From Ruminococcus sp. (lineage in GTDB: Bacteria > Bacillota > Clostridia > Oscillospirales > Ruminococcaceae): a stretch of 64,000 nucleotides of DNA. The position numbers were made by a program, and so were the translations under genes. Shown one piece after another: positions 25,332 to 33,952 of the stretch. The notes beneath the pieces are model-generated. The model saw only the letters and a program-made list of their open reading frames with translations. It searched no databases and was not told the DNA's origin. Numbering within the stretch: position 1 is the first letter of the stretch; every line of letters starts with the position of its first letter. The stretch is from assembly GCA_017626015.1 (NCBI GenBank), contig JAGAJO010000001.1:1-64000 (forward strand), read 5' to 3'.

Positions 25332-25850
25332 TCACGTTGCCGTGTCGGCAAGGATAAATCTCCACTGCCTTTCTATATCCTCCTTGGCGGCGTAGCTTAT
25401 GCCCACACGTTTGGCAGTTGTATAAGCGTGCTTTATTCCGTCGTCCTCTATCCAAAGCTCTTCCCCTGTCACAAAGGAGGTTTTATTCTGCGCCCCGGTA
25501 ACTCCCAGACGCTTTGTAAGCTTAGCGGGACCGTCCGCACCGACCCCCGCCCGGAAAAGCACCGCCTGCGGCTGATCCTCCTCTCCGGTGACAACGTTCA
25601 TGAGCCAGTGCATACCGTAGCAGAGGTAAACGTAAACCGCTCCGCTCTTTCCGTAAAGGATCTCGGTCCTTTTTGTCCGTCCCTTATGAGCGTGGCACGC
25701 CGTGTCCTCCTCTCCCCTGTAAGCCTCCGTTTCGGAGATCCTCACACGGATCTCTTCACCGCCTATCCTCGATACAAGGATCTTTCCCACAAGCTCGGGC
25801 GCTACCTCAAGACAGTCCCGATGAAAAAATTCTTCCGAAAGTCTTTCCAT
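25332..25850 (-). CDS. DNA-3-methyladenine glycosylase, AAG/MPG family
   Basis: Removes alkylated and deaminated purines at the first step of base excision repair. The 172-residue protein matches the family: FFHRDCLEVAPELVGKILV, the catalytic ISETEAYRGEEDTACHA, GKSGAVYVYLCYGMHWLMNVV, and RAGVGADGPAKLTKRLGV. It is slightly shorter than typical bacterial members (about 185-200) but all key blocks are present. GGGAGGAG precedes the ATG. Monocistronic. Confidence 0.94.
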   Translation of the reverse strand: MERLSEEFFHRDCLEVAPELVGKILVSRIGGEEIRVRISETEAYRGEEDTACHAHKGRTKRTEILYGKSGAVYVYLCYGMHWLMNVVTGEEDQPQAVLFRAGVGADGPAKLTKRLGVTGAQNKTSFVTGEELWIEDDGIKHAYTTAKRVGISYAAKEDIERQWRFILADTAT

Positions 25851-25898
25851 TCCGATCTCCTCCCGTATTATTTTAGCCGTTTCCCGATAATTTATAAA

Positions 25899-25927
25899 AT
25901 TATATCATTACTGAGTTTATATGTCAA
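25899..25927 (-). promoter_or_regulatory. Promoter of the DNA glycosylase gene
   Basis: Minus strand TTGACA (25927-25922), 17-base spacer, TATAAT (25904-25899), TGA before the -10. Confidence 0.85.
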
Positions 25928-25946
25928 GGACGGCAGGGGAAAGGTA

Positions 25947-26011
25947 CACCTAAATATGTTATCTGCGAGACAGTGAATTTTAAAACAGCTGTCTAATCAG
26001 CACTTCATTGA
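25947..26011 (+). repeat. Family B repeat, diverged copy 3
   Basis: TACACCTAAATATGTTATCT and, further on, TTTTAAAACAG and TCTAATCAG line up in order with copy 1 at 10231-10292 (TACGCCTAAATACGTTATCT). Here it lies upstream of the GH74 promoter, while in copy 1 it lies in the leader, so a mobile repeat is more likely than a shared operator. Confidence 0.5.
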
Positions 26012-26044
26012 CCCTTGAAGTTGATTTTTGCACTGCTTGCAGTA

Positions 26045-26073
26045 TTGACAATTTGACTGTTATGCTGTAAAAT
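26045..26073 (+). promoter_or_regulatory. GH74 gene promoter
   Basis: TTGACA (26045-26050), 17-base spacer, TAAAAT (26068-26073). Confidence 0.75.
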
Positions 26074-26119
26074 ATATTTATATATAATTTGTAATCGAAT
26101 ACATCAAAAGGAGTTTTTT

Positions 26120-28420
26120 ATGAGGATCTCAAAAATAATTGCAGCAGGATTGGTATCTCTGCTGGCAGTCACGGCAGCTTCTTCATGCTCGTCGGATAAA
26201 GGCTCGGATTCAAAAAAAGGGACCGAAAGCGGCTCGGACACGGTAAAAACCCAATATTACAATGCCAAGCCTGAGGATACCGGCTGGGAGTGGGGGAACG
26301 TTGAAATAGTCGGCGGCGGCTTCGTTCCGAATATAGTTTACAACCCCACCGAGGAAGGACTTGTTTACGCCAGAACGGATATCGGCGGAGCGTACAAGCT
26401 TAACAGGGAGGCAAATCGCTGGGAATGTATAACCGATTTTATCGGCGGCGATGACTGGAACTACATGGGAATAGAAAGCATTGCCACAGATCCGGTAGAG
26501 CCTAACAGGGTCTATATTGCCGCAGGGACCTATTCCACCTCGCCGGGAGCGATCTTCTATTCTGACGACTACGGCGAAAACTGGGGCATATGCGAGCTGC
26601 CCTTCGGCTGCGGCGGAAACGAAGTCGGAAGAGGAGCAGGCGAACGCTTACAGGTCGATCCTAACGACAACTCCATACTGTATTTCAGCACAAGAGCGGA
26701 CGGTTTGTGGAGATCTGAGGACTACGGCAGGAGCTGGGAGCAGGTAAAAGAATTCCCCACCAAGGGAGGTTATACCGAGGAGGGCTTTTCCATCGGTCTG
26801 ACCTTTGTTGCATTCGATAAGTCAAGCTCCGAAAAGGGCAAGCCCACCAACACTATTATCGTAGGCGCTGCCGCCTCCTCTGAAACTAGCTATATTTACC
26901 GTTCCGACGACGCCGGCAAGACATGGACGGCTATCGAAAACCCCACGTCCGAAGTCACTGGTGACAACACCACGCTCAAGCCCGTGCAGGGAGAGATCTC
27001 CTCGGACGGCTATCTGTATACGTCATGGTCATACAAGGTAGGTCCCAACAACGCTACGGACGGCGCAATACAGAAGCTCGATCTCAAGACCAACGAATGG
27101 AAAGAGATAACTCCGGAAAAGGTCTACACCTGCGGATATAACGGTATCTCGGTAAATCCCGGCGATCCTGATATGATCGTCTGCACAACGCTTGATCTGT
27201 GGGCGGTCGTGGACAATGTTTTTGTCAGCTTTGACGGCGGCGAGAGCTGGGACAGCATCTGGGCGGACGACGAAAACGGCAAGCCGCAGAACAACTATAC
27301 CATTGATATAAGCGCCTCCGAATGGCTCGACTGGCAGGGACAGCTTAAGCCGGGCTGGTGGATGACAGGCGTTGCAATAAATCCTTTTAACCCGGACGAA
27401 ATAATGTACGGCACAGGAGCGACTATCTTCGGCACCACGAATCTGACAAAGATCAAGGAGGAGCCTGTAAACCTTGAGGTAAGGGCAATGGGTATCGAGG
27501 AAACGGCTATTTTCGACTTCGTATCTCCCAACGCAAACGACGAAAACGCTCCCGATCTTTATTCCATAATGGGAGATATATACGGCTTTAAGCATCAGGA
27601 CGCAAACATTGCTCCCAAAGAGCATTACGGTGATTTCAGATCCACCGACATCGACTGTGCGGCACAGGATTATAATATAGTGGTAAGAGCGACGGACGAA
27701 GGTCCCGGAACGGTATACTATTCGACTGACGCCGCCGAAACATGGCAGGAGGTCGAAACTCTTCCCGAGGGCGTTGAAGCAAAGGCGGGCGGTTCCGTAA
27801 AGCTTTCAGCCGACGGAAAAACCATATTCTATCAGGCAGGTACGACCGGAACGGGGGTATTCGTAACCGACGACTTCGGAAAGACATGGGAGAAATGCGG
27901 CGATATCCCCGCAGGCTCAATGATAGAAACGGATAAAGTAAACCCCGAAAAATTCTACGCCTGCTACGACGGACAGTTTTACGTAAGCGAGGACAGAGGC
28001 AGGAGCTTTAAGGCTTCGGCAAATATGCTGGTCTCCAACTTCACCTGGCAGGCTTGCCCGGATACCGAAGGCGAGATCTGGCTTGCAGTCGGCGGCGGAG
28101 GTGTTTATCTGTTTGACGCAGCTTCCGGAACCCTTACCAGCGTCTCAAAGGACGTTGACCAGTGCGACGCTGTCGGTCTGGGCAAAGCCAAGAACGACGG
28201 AGACTACATGACCCTTTATATGCTGGGCGAAGCTAACGGCGAGGGCAGGGGCGTTTATATGTCGGCGGACAAGGGAGCTACCTGGAAAAGGATCAACGAC
28301 GATACTGAAAAATGGGGCAATGTAAACTCGGTTATTTCCGGAGATCCCAAGATCTACGGCAGAGTGTATATCTCCACCAACGGCAGAGGAATAATAAGAG
28401 GAGACGTGTCAGAAGGTTAA
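26120..28420 (+). CDS. GH74 xyloglucanase lipoprotein
   Basis: Cleaves the beta-1,4-glucan backbone of xyloglucan outside the cell. Residues 1-23 form a lipoprotein signal peptide (Cys in AASSC) followed by a Ser/Lys-rich spacer, so the enzyme is tethered to the membrane. The rest is a two-propeller GH74 domain: the family hallmark VYARTDIGGAYKL carries one catalytic Asp, and FRSTDIDCAAQDYN is the likely second active-site region; several Asp-box/BNR turns (YSDDYGENW, RSDDAGKTW, STDAAETW, VTDDFGKTW) are visible. At 766 residues it has no dockerin or binding module. RBS AGGAG. A sugar-sensing GGDEF protein lies downstream on the same strand. Confidence 0.94.
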   Translation: MRISKIIAAGLVSLLAVTAASSCSSDKGSDSKKGTESGSDTVKTQYYNAKPEDTGWEWGNVEIVGGGFVPNIVYNPTEEGLVYARTDIGGAYKLNREANRWECITDFIGGDDWNYMGIESIATDPVEPNRVYIAAGTYSTSPGAIFYSDDYGENWGICELPFGCGGNEVGRGAGERLQVDPNDNSILYFSTRADGLWRSEDYGRSWEQVKEFPTKGGYTEEGFSIGLTFVAFDKSSSEKGKPTNTIIVGAAASSETSYIYRSDDAGKTWTAIENPTSEVTGDNTTLKPVQGEISSDGYLYTSWSYKVGPNNATDGAIQKLDLKTNEWKEITPEKVYTCGYNGISVNPGDPDMIVCTTLDLWAVVDNVFVSFDGGESWDSIWADDENGKPQNNYTIDISASEWLDWQGQLKPGWWMTGVAINPFNPDEIMYGTGATIFGTTNLTKIKEEPVNLEVRAMGIEETAIFDFVSPNANDENAPDLYSIMGDIYGFKHQDANIAPKEHYGDFRSTDIDCAAQDYNIVVRATDEGPGTVYYSTDAAETWQEVETLPEGVEAKAGGSVKLSADGKTIFYQAGTTGTGVFVTDDFGKTWEKCGDIPAGSMIETDKVNPEKFYACYDGQFYVSEDRGRSFKASANMLVSNFTWQACPDTEGEIWLAVGGGGVYLFDAASGTLTSVSKDVDQCDAVGLGKAKNDGDYMTLYMLGEANGEGRGVYMSADKGATWKRINDDTEKWGNVNSVISGDPKIYGRVYISTNGRGIIRGDVSEG

Positions 28421-28488
28421 GAATATACATCGGTATAACGTTTTTGACCTTCATATATTTTCTGCGTCAGCCGCATGATATGTTTTAT

Positions 28489-28530
28489 AATGAGCCGGAA
28501 ACAGTGCTTTCAGGCTCATTTTTTATTTTC
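28489..28530 (+). terminator. Terminator after the GH74 gene
   Basis: AATGAGCC (28489-28496) pairs with GGCTCATT (28513-28520), followed by TTTTATTTTC. Confidence 0.85.
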
Positions 28531-28557
28531 AGTATATTAACAGTCAGTTAAAATCTT

Positions 28558-28657
28558 AAACGTTTTCGCAGAATAAACAAATTCTGAAACGTCTTGAAAA
28601 CAGCGCGACAATATGATATAATTATAAAATATAATAATATTGACAAGCTTGAACGTT
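28558..28657 (+). promoter_or_regulatory. Promoter of the sensor-GGDEF gene with cre-like boxes
   Basis: TTGAAA (28594-28599), 17-base spacer, TATAAT (28617-28622). AAACGTTT (28558-28565) upstream and AACGTT (28652-28657) in the leader, with GAAACGTC near 28587, resemble cores of LacI/CcpA-type operators. Beyond them the leader can form CCTGAAT/ATTCAGG (28682-28720) just before the ribosome site. Confidence 0.6.
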
Positions 28658-28736
28658 TTGTCGGGAATGAAGTTAGTTATTCCTGAATTTCCGCAGTATA
28701 CAGTGTCATGCCGATTCAGGACAGGGAGTTATGAAT

Positions 28737-31013
28737 ATGTCAAAAAGCAGATTTAATATAGGACTGGCAGTTGCGACTATTACAGATCCTTTCAGCAATC
28801 AGCTTGCCCGGGGAGCAATGCTCGCAGCGGAAAGGCTTGACGCCAATCTGTTTATTTTTCCGGGAAAATATGTGGGAGTGGATCTTTCCGTAAAAGAACC
28901 GGAAGCAAAGTACGAGTATCAGTACAACGTGCTGTTTTCCCACGCCGCAAATGCAAAGCTCGATCATCTTATCGTCGCCGCAGGCACCATAGCCTATACC
29001 TGCGACGTCAACAAAAAAAAGGAACTGCTCAGAAGCTTCGGAGATACTCCTCTGCTGAGCGTTTCGGCTGAAATAGAGGGCTATGATTTTTTACAGTACG
29101 ACAACAGATCGGGCATAATCCAGGCTGTTGACTACCTTGCCCGACAGGGTAAAAAGCATATAGGAATGCTTTACGGCGTCCTTAGTAATTCCGAATGTGC
29201 GGAAAGATATGAGGCTTACCTGTATGCTCTGAAAAAAAACGGGCTGAAATTTAAAAAAAGCTACGCCGCAGCAAGCGACATCTCCTACTGTATAAAGGAG
29301 GAGGCTGAAATGCTTATTGACAGCAACCCGGAGCTTGACGCCGTGCTGTGTGCAAACGATATGATGGCGGCGGCGGTCTACGATGTGCTGCATGAAAAAG
29401 ATCTTCGCATAGGCAGAGATATAGCGGTGGTGGGCTTTGACGATCTTCCCCTCGCCTCCAAGCTGGAGCCGCCTCTTGCGTCCGTCAGAGCTGACGCCTG
29501 CCTGCTGGGACAAAGAGCGGTAGAAAAAGCGGTAAATTATCTTAACGGTATAGACGACGGCTGTCATTACATAGATACACAGTTTATCCCAAGGCAGTCA
29601 AGCTGCGGACAGCCTGAAACGTTTACGCCGCCCGACACGTTTTTTTCCGGAGACAGTGAGGAAATTATCGGAAGCGTACTGCGTTACATAAGCGGAAGTC
29701 CCGGAGGATACCATGTAGATCCCGAAACTGCCGATTTTATCCGCAGGATAATATGCAGTCTGGAGGAAAGCTTTATCCTTAAAAAGACCTCCGAGAAGGA
29801 TCTGCGGGATATTATGGATATCGTAGACGCCTATTTTAATAAGGAGCTTGTCGTAAACGAAAATGCCATACGCATACACGCTCTTACCGACGGCGCATAC
29901 AACTGGACATTGAGCAGATGTCCCGACGAAAATATTCCTTATCTCAGACAGCTGTACGTTTACTTCTACAAAAGGCTGAATCTGTATATTCTCGCTAATT
30001 GCCGCAAGCTGGAGGAAAGCTACTCCGACAGAATACATTTCGACAATCTTGTGACAAGAGACACGCTTTTTTATAACGGCAATTTAAGCGACAGCTATGC
30101 AAGGATACTTAAAAAGCTTCATCATATCGGTTCGGATACTTCTTATATCTATACTTTTGAAAAGCCGATAATAAACCGCAGCGGAGACGTTTTTCCCGAG
30201 GATCCTGTCTGGTATTTCAAGGGCTATGCATACGGGGCGGAGACCTTTACGGTCCCCGCAGAGGAGCAGCGTATGACCTGTCCGCAGGTATTCTGCAACA
30301 AATATCTTGCCGCGGACAGACGTCACACAATGATAGCGGCAGATCTGTTTTCTGCGGAGCTTCAGTACGGTATGCTGCTTTGTGAGCCTGAAACCGCCGA
30401 CTTCTTTGATGAACTGGAATTTGTCACCTATCAGATAAGCTCTGTTCTGAAAACTATCGAGCTTTTGAAAAATCAGGAGAAAATGCTTGCCGAGCTTCAC
30501 AGCAGAAATCTTGTTCTGGAGAATATATCCAAGATAGACGAGCTTACCGGCATAAACAACCGCAGAGGATTTTATCTTGAAGCGGAGGAGCTTATCGGCA
30601 GACCTGAAAATAACGGCAAATCATATATTGTCTGCTATGCGGACATGAATGATCTCAAGGTCGTCAACGACAGCTACGGTCATATAGAGGGAGATTTCTC
30701 GCTTAATGCCCTTGCCCGATGCATGAAATATATATTCGGAGACCATGCCGTCGTAGGCAGGACTGGCGGAGACGAATTTGCCGCTATCGTCCTTAAGGAA
30801 GTCACAGGCGGAACGGAAGAGCTCACTGAGAGATGCCGGAAGATCATCGAGGAGATCAACACGACTTCCGGCAAGCCTTACCGCATAACAATGTCCATGG
30901 GTCTGTACGAATGTGAATGCGAAAACTCCTACGATCTGAAGGATGCGCTGGATAAAGCGGACGACAAGCTGTACGAGCATAAAGCAAGAAAAGCTAAAAA
31001 TTCGACAAAATAA
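28737..31013 (+). CDS. LacI-type periplasmic-binding-fold sensor fused to GGDEF
   Basis: The 758-residue protein starts with a LacI/GalR-type sugar-binding fold (about 5-290: PFSNQLARGAMLAAERL, LCANDMMAAAVYDVLHE, VVGFDDLPLASKLEPPLASVR) but lacks the DNA-binding HTH and any signal peptide. A middle region (about 300-580) of unknown fold follows, and a GGDEF domain (about 600-758) with intact GGDEF and DELTGINNRRGFYLEAEEL. It is therefore a predicted cytoplasmic diguanylate cyclase whose activity responds to an imported sugar or related ligand. I choose the second ATG (28737), eight bases from GGGAG. Position after GH74 suggests a xyloglucan-derived signal, which is inference. No EAL domain is seen. 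Confidence 0.87.
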   Translation: MSKSRFNIGLAVATITDPFSNQLARGAMLAAERLDANLFIFPGKYVGVDLSVKEPEAKYEYQYNVLFSHAANAKLDHLIVAAGTIAYTCDVNKKKELLRSFGDTPLLSVSAEIEGYDFLQYDNRSGIIQAVDYLARQGKKHIGMLYGVLSNSECAERYEAYLYALKKNGLKFKKSYAAASDISYCIKEEAEMLIDSNPELDAVLCANDMMAAAVYDVLHEKDLRIGRDIAVVGFDDLPLASKLEPPLASVRADACLLGQRAVEKAVNYLNGIDDGCHYIDTQFIPRQSSCGQPETFTPPDTFFSGDSEEIIGSVLRYISGSPGGYHVDPETADFIRRIICSLEESFILKKTSEKDLRDIMDIVDAYFNKELVVNENAIRIHALTDGAYNWTLSRCPDENIPYLRQLYVYFYKRLNLYILANCRKLEESYSDRIHFDNLVTRDTLFYNGNLSDSYARILKKLHHIGSDTSYIYTFEKPIINRSGDVFPEDPVWYFKGYAYGAETFTVPAEEQRMTCPQVFCNKYLAADRRHTMIAADLFSAELQYGMLLCEPETADFFDELEFVTYQISSVLKTIELLKNQEKMLAELHSRNLVLENISKIDELTGINNRRGFYLEAEELIGRPENNGKSYIVCYADMNDLKVVNDSYGHIEGDFSLNALARCMKYIFGDHAVVGRTGGDEFAAIVLKEVTGGTEELTERCRKIIEEINTTSGKPYRITMSMGLYECECENSYDLKDALDKADDKLYEHKARKAKNSTK

Positions 31014-31118
31014 TTACATCGTCAAGACTTGCCGCAGCCTTATTTGTAAAAATTTATGAATTTTAATTTGTTAGTTTTGTAGATAATACCTATAATTTAA
31101 TAAATTTAAGGAAAGTGC

Positions 31119-31147
31119 TTGAAATTCCTTTAAATGTATGTTATAAT
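31119..31147 (+). promoter_or_regulatory. Promoter of the NPNTG surface protein gene
   Basis: TTGAAA (31119-31124), 17-base spacer, TATAAT (31142-31147), TGT before the -10. Confidence 0.75.
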
Positions 31148-31212
31148 GATGACACAGTTGTCTGAACTGATAAAAAAGAAAAAATAAAAAATTAAAACGG
31201 AGGATGAAAAGT

Positions 31213-32622
31213 ATGTTTAAAAAAGTTATTGCCGGCGTATTTGCCATGACGCTCGCTGCAAGTACGCTTTCCGTAACGGCACTTGCGGCTGATGATAAAG
31301 TAATTTCAAACGACTACGTCGGTTTTTTTATTGAAGACGGTAAGCAGTTTTCCATGGGTACGATTGCGGGAGATCCCGACAACGACGCAGACGATAACGC
31401 AAATCTGCTTTACAAATACACAAGCCAGTACGCTACCTCCTACGGTACATATGTTATCGACGGCGTAAGCAAGGCGTTCTGCGAAAACAGCATTGAAACA
31501 GTATATGATGATGAAGCTAAAACCGCCGTGTCTACATTTACCGATGGCGCTGTCACCGTTGAAAGAAAGCTTGCTATCGTAAAAAGCGTTTCCACCGGCC
31601 GTGAGGACGTTATGCAGGTAAGCTATACGATAACTAACAACGATGAGGTCGAGCATACGGCAGGCGCAAGGATCATGCTGGATACCATGCTCGGAAAAAA
31701 CGATGCCGCTCCTTTCAGAGTTCCAGGCGTTGGTCCGGTGCTTAAAGAAACCGAATTTGAAGGAAGCGATATTCCGTCATACTGGCAGGCATTCAACAGC
31801 CTTTCAGACCCGTACGTTATTTCTCAGGGTACGTTTATAGGAGGCGGCAATATAAAGCCGGATAAGGTACAGTATGTTGACTGGTGGCATGTATCCATGG
31901 GTGGAAACAACATCTGGGATTACGCCATAGACAGCAGCTATGCATACAAAGACAGCGCAGTAACGATATCCTGGTATGAAAAGCCTCTTGAAGCGGGAAA
32001 ATCCAGGACATATACCACATATTACGGACTCAGCCAGCTTACGCAGAATACAAACAACTCAATAAACCTAAGCGGCTACTGCGACAGCGAGGTCTCCTTC
32101 AGCGATTCCGAGGAGGAGGGCGCACCTATGTTCAGACCTCTGGACGTTACCGCTTACCTGGGAAATCTTTCTGAAACGAGCCTTGCAAACGCTTATGCAA
32201 GCATAGTTCTCCCCGAGGGAATGTCGCTTGCAGAGGGCAGTAACCAGACTATAGATTTCACAGAGATCGGCGCTGATTCGGACGTTCAGGGTCTCTGGAA
32301 GGTCGAGACTGCTCAGTCAATGCCTGCGGGAGATTACACCATAACGATAACGGCAGGCGCAGACGGCGTGGACGAAGCAAAGGTTGACCTCAAAGTAACA
32401 GTACCCGAGCATGAGATGCCCCCTGTTGAGTCCTCAGAGCCTGAATCTTCAGAACCCGAATCCTCAGAGCCTGAGCCCTCTCAGACGGAGCAGTCAAGCA
32501 GCAGTAAGGCTACTGTCAATACAGCTTCAACAGACAACCCCAATACCGGAGCGACGGCAGGTCTCCTGCTTGCAGCGGCAGGCCTCGGCGCTGTGATCGT
32601 AACAAAGCGTACCAAAAAGTAA
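31213..32622 (+). CDS. Secreted surface protein with NPNTG sortase signal
   Basis: The 469-residue protein has a Sec signal peptide (cleavage likely after TALAA), a beta-rich body (about 30-390), a Pro/Ser/Glu repeat linker (SSEPE units, about 405-430), and a C-terminal sorting signal NPNTGATAGLLLAA followed by a hydrophobic segment and KRTKK. It should be linked to peptidoglycan by a sortase. I do not recognise the body; it shows no catalytic motif I can name. The ATG at 31213 fits the GGAGG site better than the ATG at 31204, which abuts it. No sortase gene is in the window. Confidence 0.8.
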   Translation: MFKKVIAGVFAMTLAASTLSVTALAADDKVISNDYVGFFIEDGKQFSMGTIAGDPDNDADDNANLLYKYTSQYATSYGTYVIDGVSKAFCENSIETVYDDEAKTAVSTFTDGAVTVERKLAIVKSVSTGREDVMQVSYTITNNDEVEHTAGARIMLDTMLGKNDAAPFRVPGVGPVLKETEFEGSDIPSYWQAFNSLSDPYVISQGTFIGGGNIKPDKVQYVDWWHVSMGGNNIWDYAIDSSYAYKDSAVTISWYEKPLEAGKSRTYTTYYGLSQLTQNTNNSINLSGYCDSEVSFSDSEEEGAPMFRPLDVTAYLGNLSETSLANAYASIVLPEGMSLAEGSNQTIDFTEIGADSDVQGLWKVETAQSMPAGDYTITITAGADGVDEAKVDLKVTVPEHEMPPVESSEPESSEPESSEPEPSQTEQSSSSKATVNTASTDNPNTGATAGLLLAAAGLGAVIVTKRTKK

Positions 32623-32631
32623 AATAGAGAT

Positions 32632-32667
32632 GGCAACGCCGCACAAAAAAGTTTTTGAAATCAACTT
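32632..32667. repeat. Left inverted repeat of the AT-rich island
   Basis: GGCAACGCCGCACAAA continues to GAAATCAACTT. About 31 of 35 positions match the inverse of 33528-33562. The beginning resembles the MITE end at 15337 (GGCAGCACCGCACAA). Confidence 0.7.
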
Positions 32668-32683
32668 AGGGAGAGAGTAAAAT

Positions 32684-32926
32684 ATGTCAAATTACAGTAT
32701 TTGCGGTATTGATTGTGATTCCTGTAAATTTAAAACGGAACAAAATTGCAAGGGTTGTAAAACTATTGAGGGAAAAGTTTTTTGGGGTGAATGTGATTTA
32801 TATAAATGCAATTCTCAGAAGAAACAAGACCATTGCGGCAAGTGTTCTCAATTTCCTTGTGATATGTTAAAAGAATGGGCATCATCTGCGAACCCTGAAA
32901 GAATAGACAATTTGAGAAAACTATAA
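32684..32926 (+). CDS. DUF3795-type cysteine-rich protein
   Basis: The 80-residue protein has nine or so cysteines in the pattern CGIDCDSCKFKTEQNCKGC, CDLYKC, CGKCSQFPCDML, typical of DUF3795, a small family predicted to bind metal. Function unknown. Its codon use is clearly more AT-rich than the neighbouring genes (for example AAA, GAA, TTT and ATT dominate), and it lies inside a pair of inverted repeats, so it was probably acquired. GGGAGAG precedes the ATG. Confidence 0.82.
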   Translation: MSNYSICGIDCDSCKFKTEQNCKGCKTIEGKVFWGECDLYKCNSQKKQDHCGKCSQFPCDMLKEWASSANPERIDNLRKL

Positions 32927-32988
32927 TTGCAATGATAGGAATAACGAAAAATTTAAGTTTGCATAAAAATTAAATTAACACAAATAAC

Positions 32989-33024
32989 GCCATAGTATTT
33001 ATGTTCTTGTATAAATACTATGGC
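32989..33024. terminator. Hairpin between the two island genes
   Basis: A perfect 14-bp stem GCCATAGTATTTAT (32989-33002) with its inverse (33011-33024), eight-base loop. It separates convergent genes and could terminate both, though T runs are short. Confidence 0.65.
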
Positions 33025-33062
33025 TGTATTTGTATCACTTTAATTCCTCAGAAAACCGTAAT

Positions 33063-33428
33063 TTATATTACTGAATATCCTGAATTAACAAGAATATCCA
33101 ATGCCTTATCAAAATTCTCTTTTTTCACAAGTATATAATCAGTATTATATGTTGAAACCGCAAATATTCCTATTTGATTCTCCGCAAGGATCGCTGCAAT
33201 GGGAGCAAGTATTCCAATAAGCGAAAAGTCCAAAATTCCTTGGATCCTGAATGCCCTCCAGCCATCGTCACGTTCTTCTGCTGCTAAAGGGACGTGCTCG
33301 GTCATGCACACTAATGATAGTTCTTCATCGGTTTTTCCAACAAAAAAGAATTCATCAGAAAGGACAGTCGTACTAAGCTTTTTAATTTTACATACTGAAA
33401 GCTCATAAGGCATCTTTTTCAATTCCAT
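33063..33428 (-). CDS. ACT-domain protein (ACT_7/CASTOR-like)
   Basis: The 121-residue protein matches the COG3603-type ACT family: LSVCKI, FFVGKTDEELSLVC, GWRAFRIQGILDFSLIGILAPIAAILAENQIGIFAVSTYNTDYILVK. Such proteins are thought to bind amino acids; a regulatory partner is not visible. It is AT-rich like the DUF3795 gene and lies in the same inverted-repeat island, convergent with it. The start at 33428 follows GGGGGGAAATC at a normal distance. Confidence 0.85.
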   Translation of the reverse strand: MELKKMPYELSVCKIKKLSTTVLSDEFFFVGKTDEELSLVCMTEHVPLAAEERDDGWRAFRIQGILDFSLIGILAPIAAILAENQIGIFAVSTYNTDYILVKKENFDKALDILVNSGYSVI

Positions 33429-33527
33429 AATATGATTTCCCCCCTCAAATTTCGATTTGTATGTTTAAATTATAGCATTCTTTCTTTGGCGTGTCAATTA
33501 AAAACCAGTCTTGGCAACAAAACAGCA

Positions 33528-33566
33528 GCTGATTTCAAAAACTTCTTTGTGCGGCGCTGTCTTAAG
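33528..33566. repeat. Right inverted repeat of the AT-rich island
   Basis: AGCTGATTTC through GTGCGGCGCTGTCTTAAG is the inverse of the left repeat at 32632-32667, and its outer end CTTAAGACAGCGCCGCACAA resembles the MITE terminus TTAAGGCAGCACCGCACAA. Confidence 0.7.
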
Positions 33567-33578
33567 TCTGCCGTGTTT

Positions 33579-33911
33579 TTATTTCCCGTATTTTTTGAGG
33601 GTATAAAGCCTTTCCAGCAATCTTCCCTGATTTTTTTCGTTAAGAGTCCTGTATTCCCGCAGCAGAACGGTTTCGTCTTCGTCAAGGCTGGATTTTGTAA
33701 GCCCCAGCTTTTCATTTGTCCTGCCTGCTATATAATCCAAAGAAACATTGTAAAACTCCGCAAGCTTAATCGCAATGTCCAGCGGTATCTCACTGTCTCC
33801 GCACTCATAACGGCGGTACTGGGTCGTATGCATATATAAAATATCGGCTACCTGCTTCTGAGTCAGGTCGGCGTCCTCACGCAGATCCCGTATTCTTTGG
33901 TAAATATGCAT
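33579..33911 (-). CDS. XRE-family transcriptional regulator
   Basis: The 110-residue protein has an N-terminal helix-turn-helix (residues about 1-60: IRDLREDADLTQKQVADILYMHTTQYRRYECGDSEIPLDIAIKLAEFYNVSLDYIAGRT) of the Cro/CI type and a C-terminal helix pair likely for dimerisation. GGGGTGA precedes the ATG. Upstream are two strong palindromes that fit autoregulation. The target is unknown; a rightward promoter between the palindromes seems to drive only a short transcript. Confidence 0.9.
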   Translation of the reverse strand: MHIYQRIRDLREDADLTQKQVADILYMHTTQYRRYECGDSEIPLDIAIKLAEFYNVSLDYIAGRTNEKLGLTKSSLDEDETVLLREYRTLNEKNQGRLLERLYTLKKYGK

Positions 33912-33952
33912 AAAATCACCCCTGAAGATTTATTAAAAATATTCTACATTAA

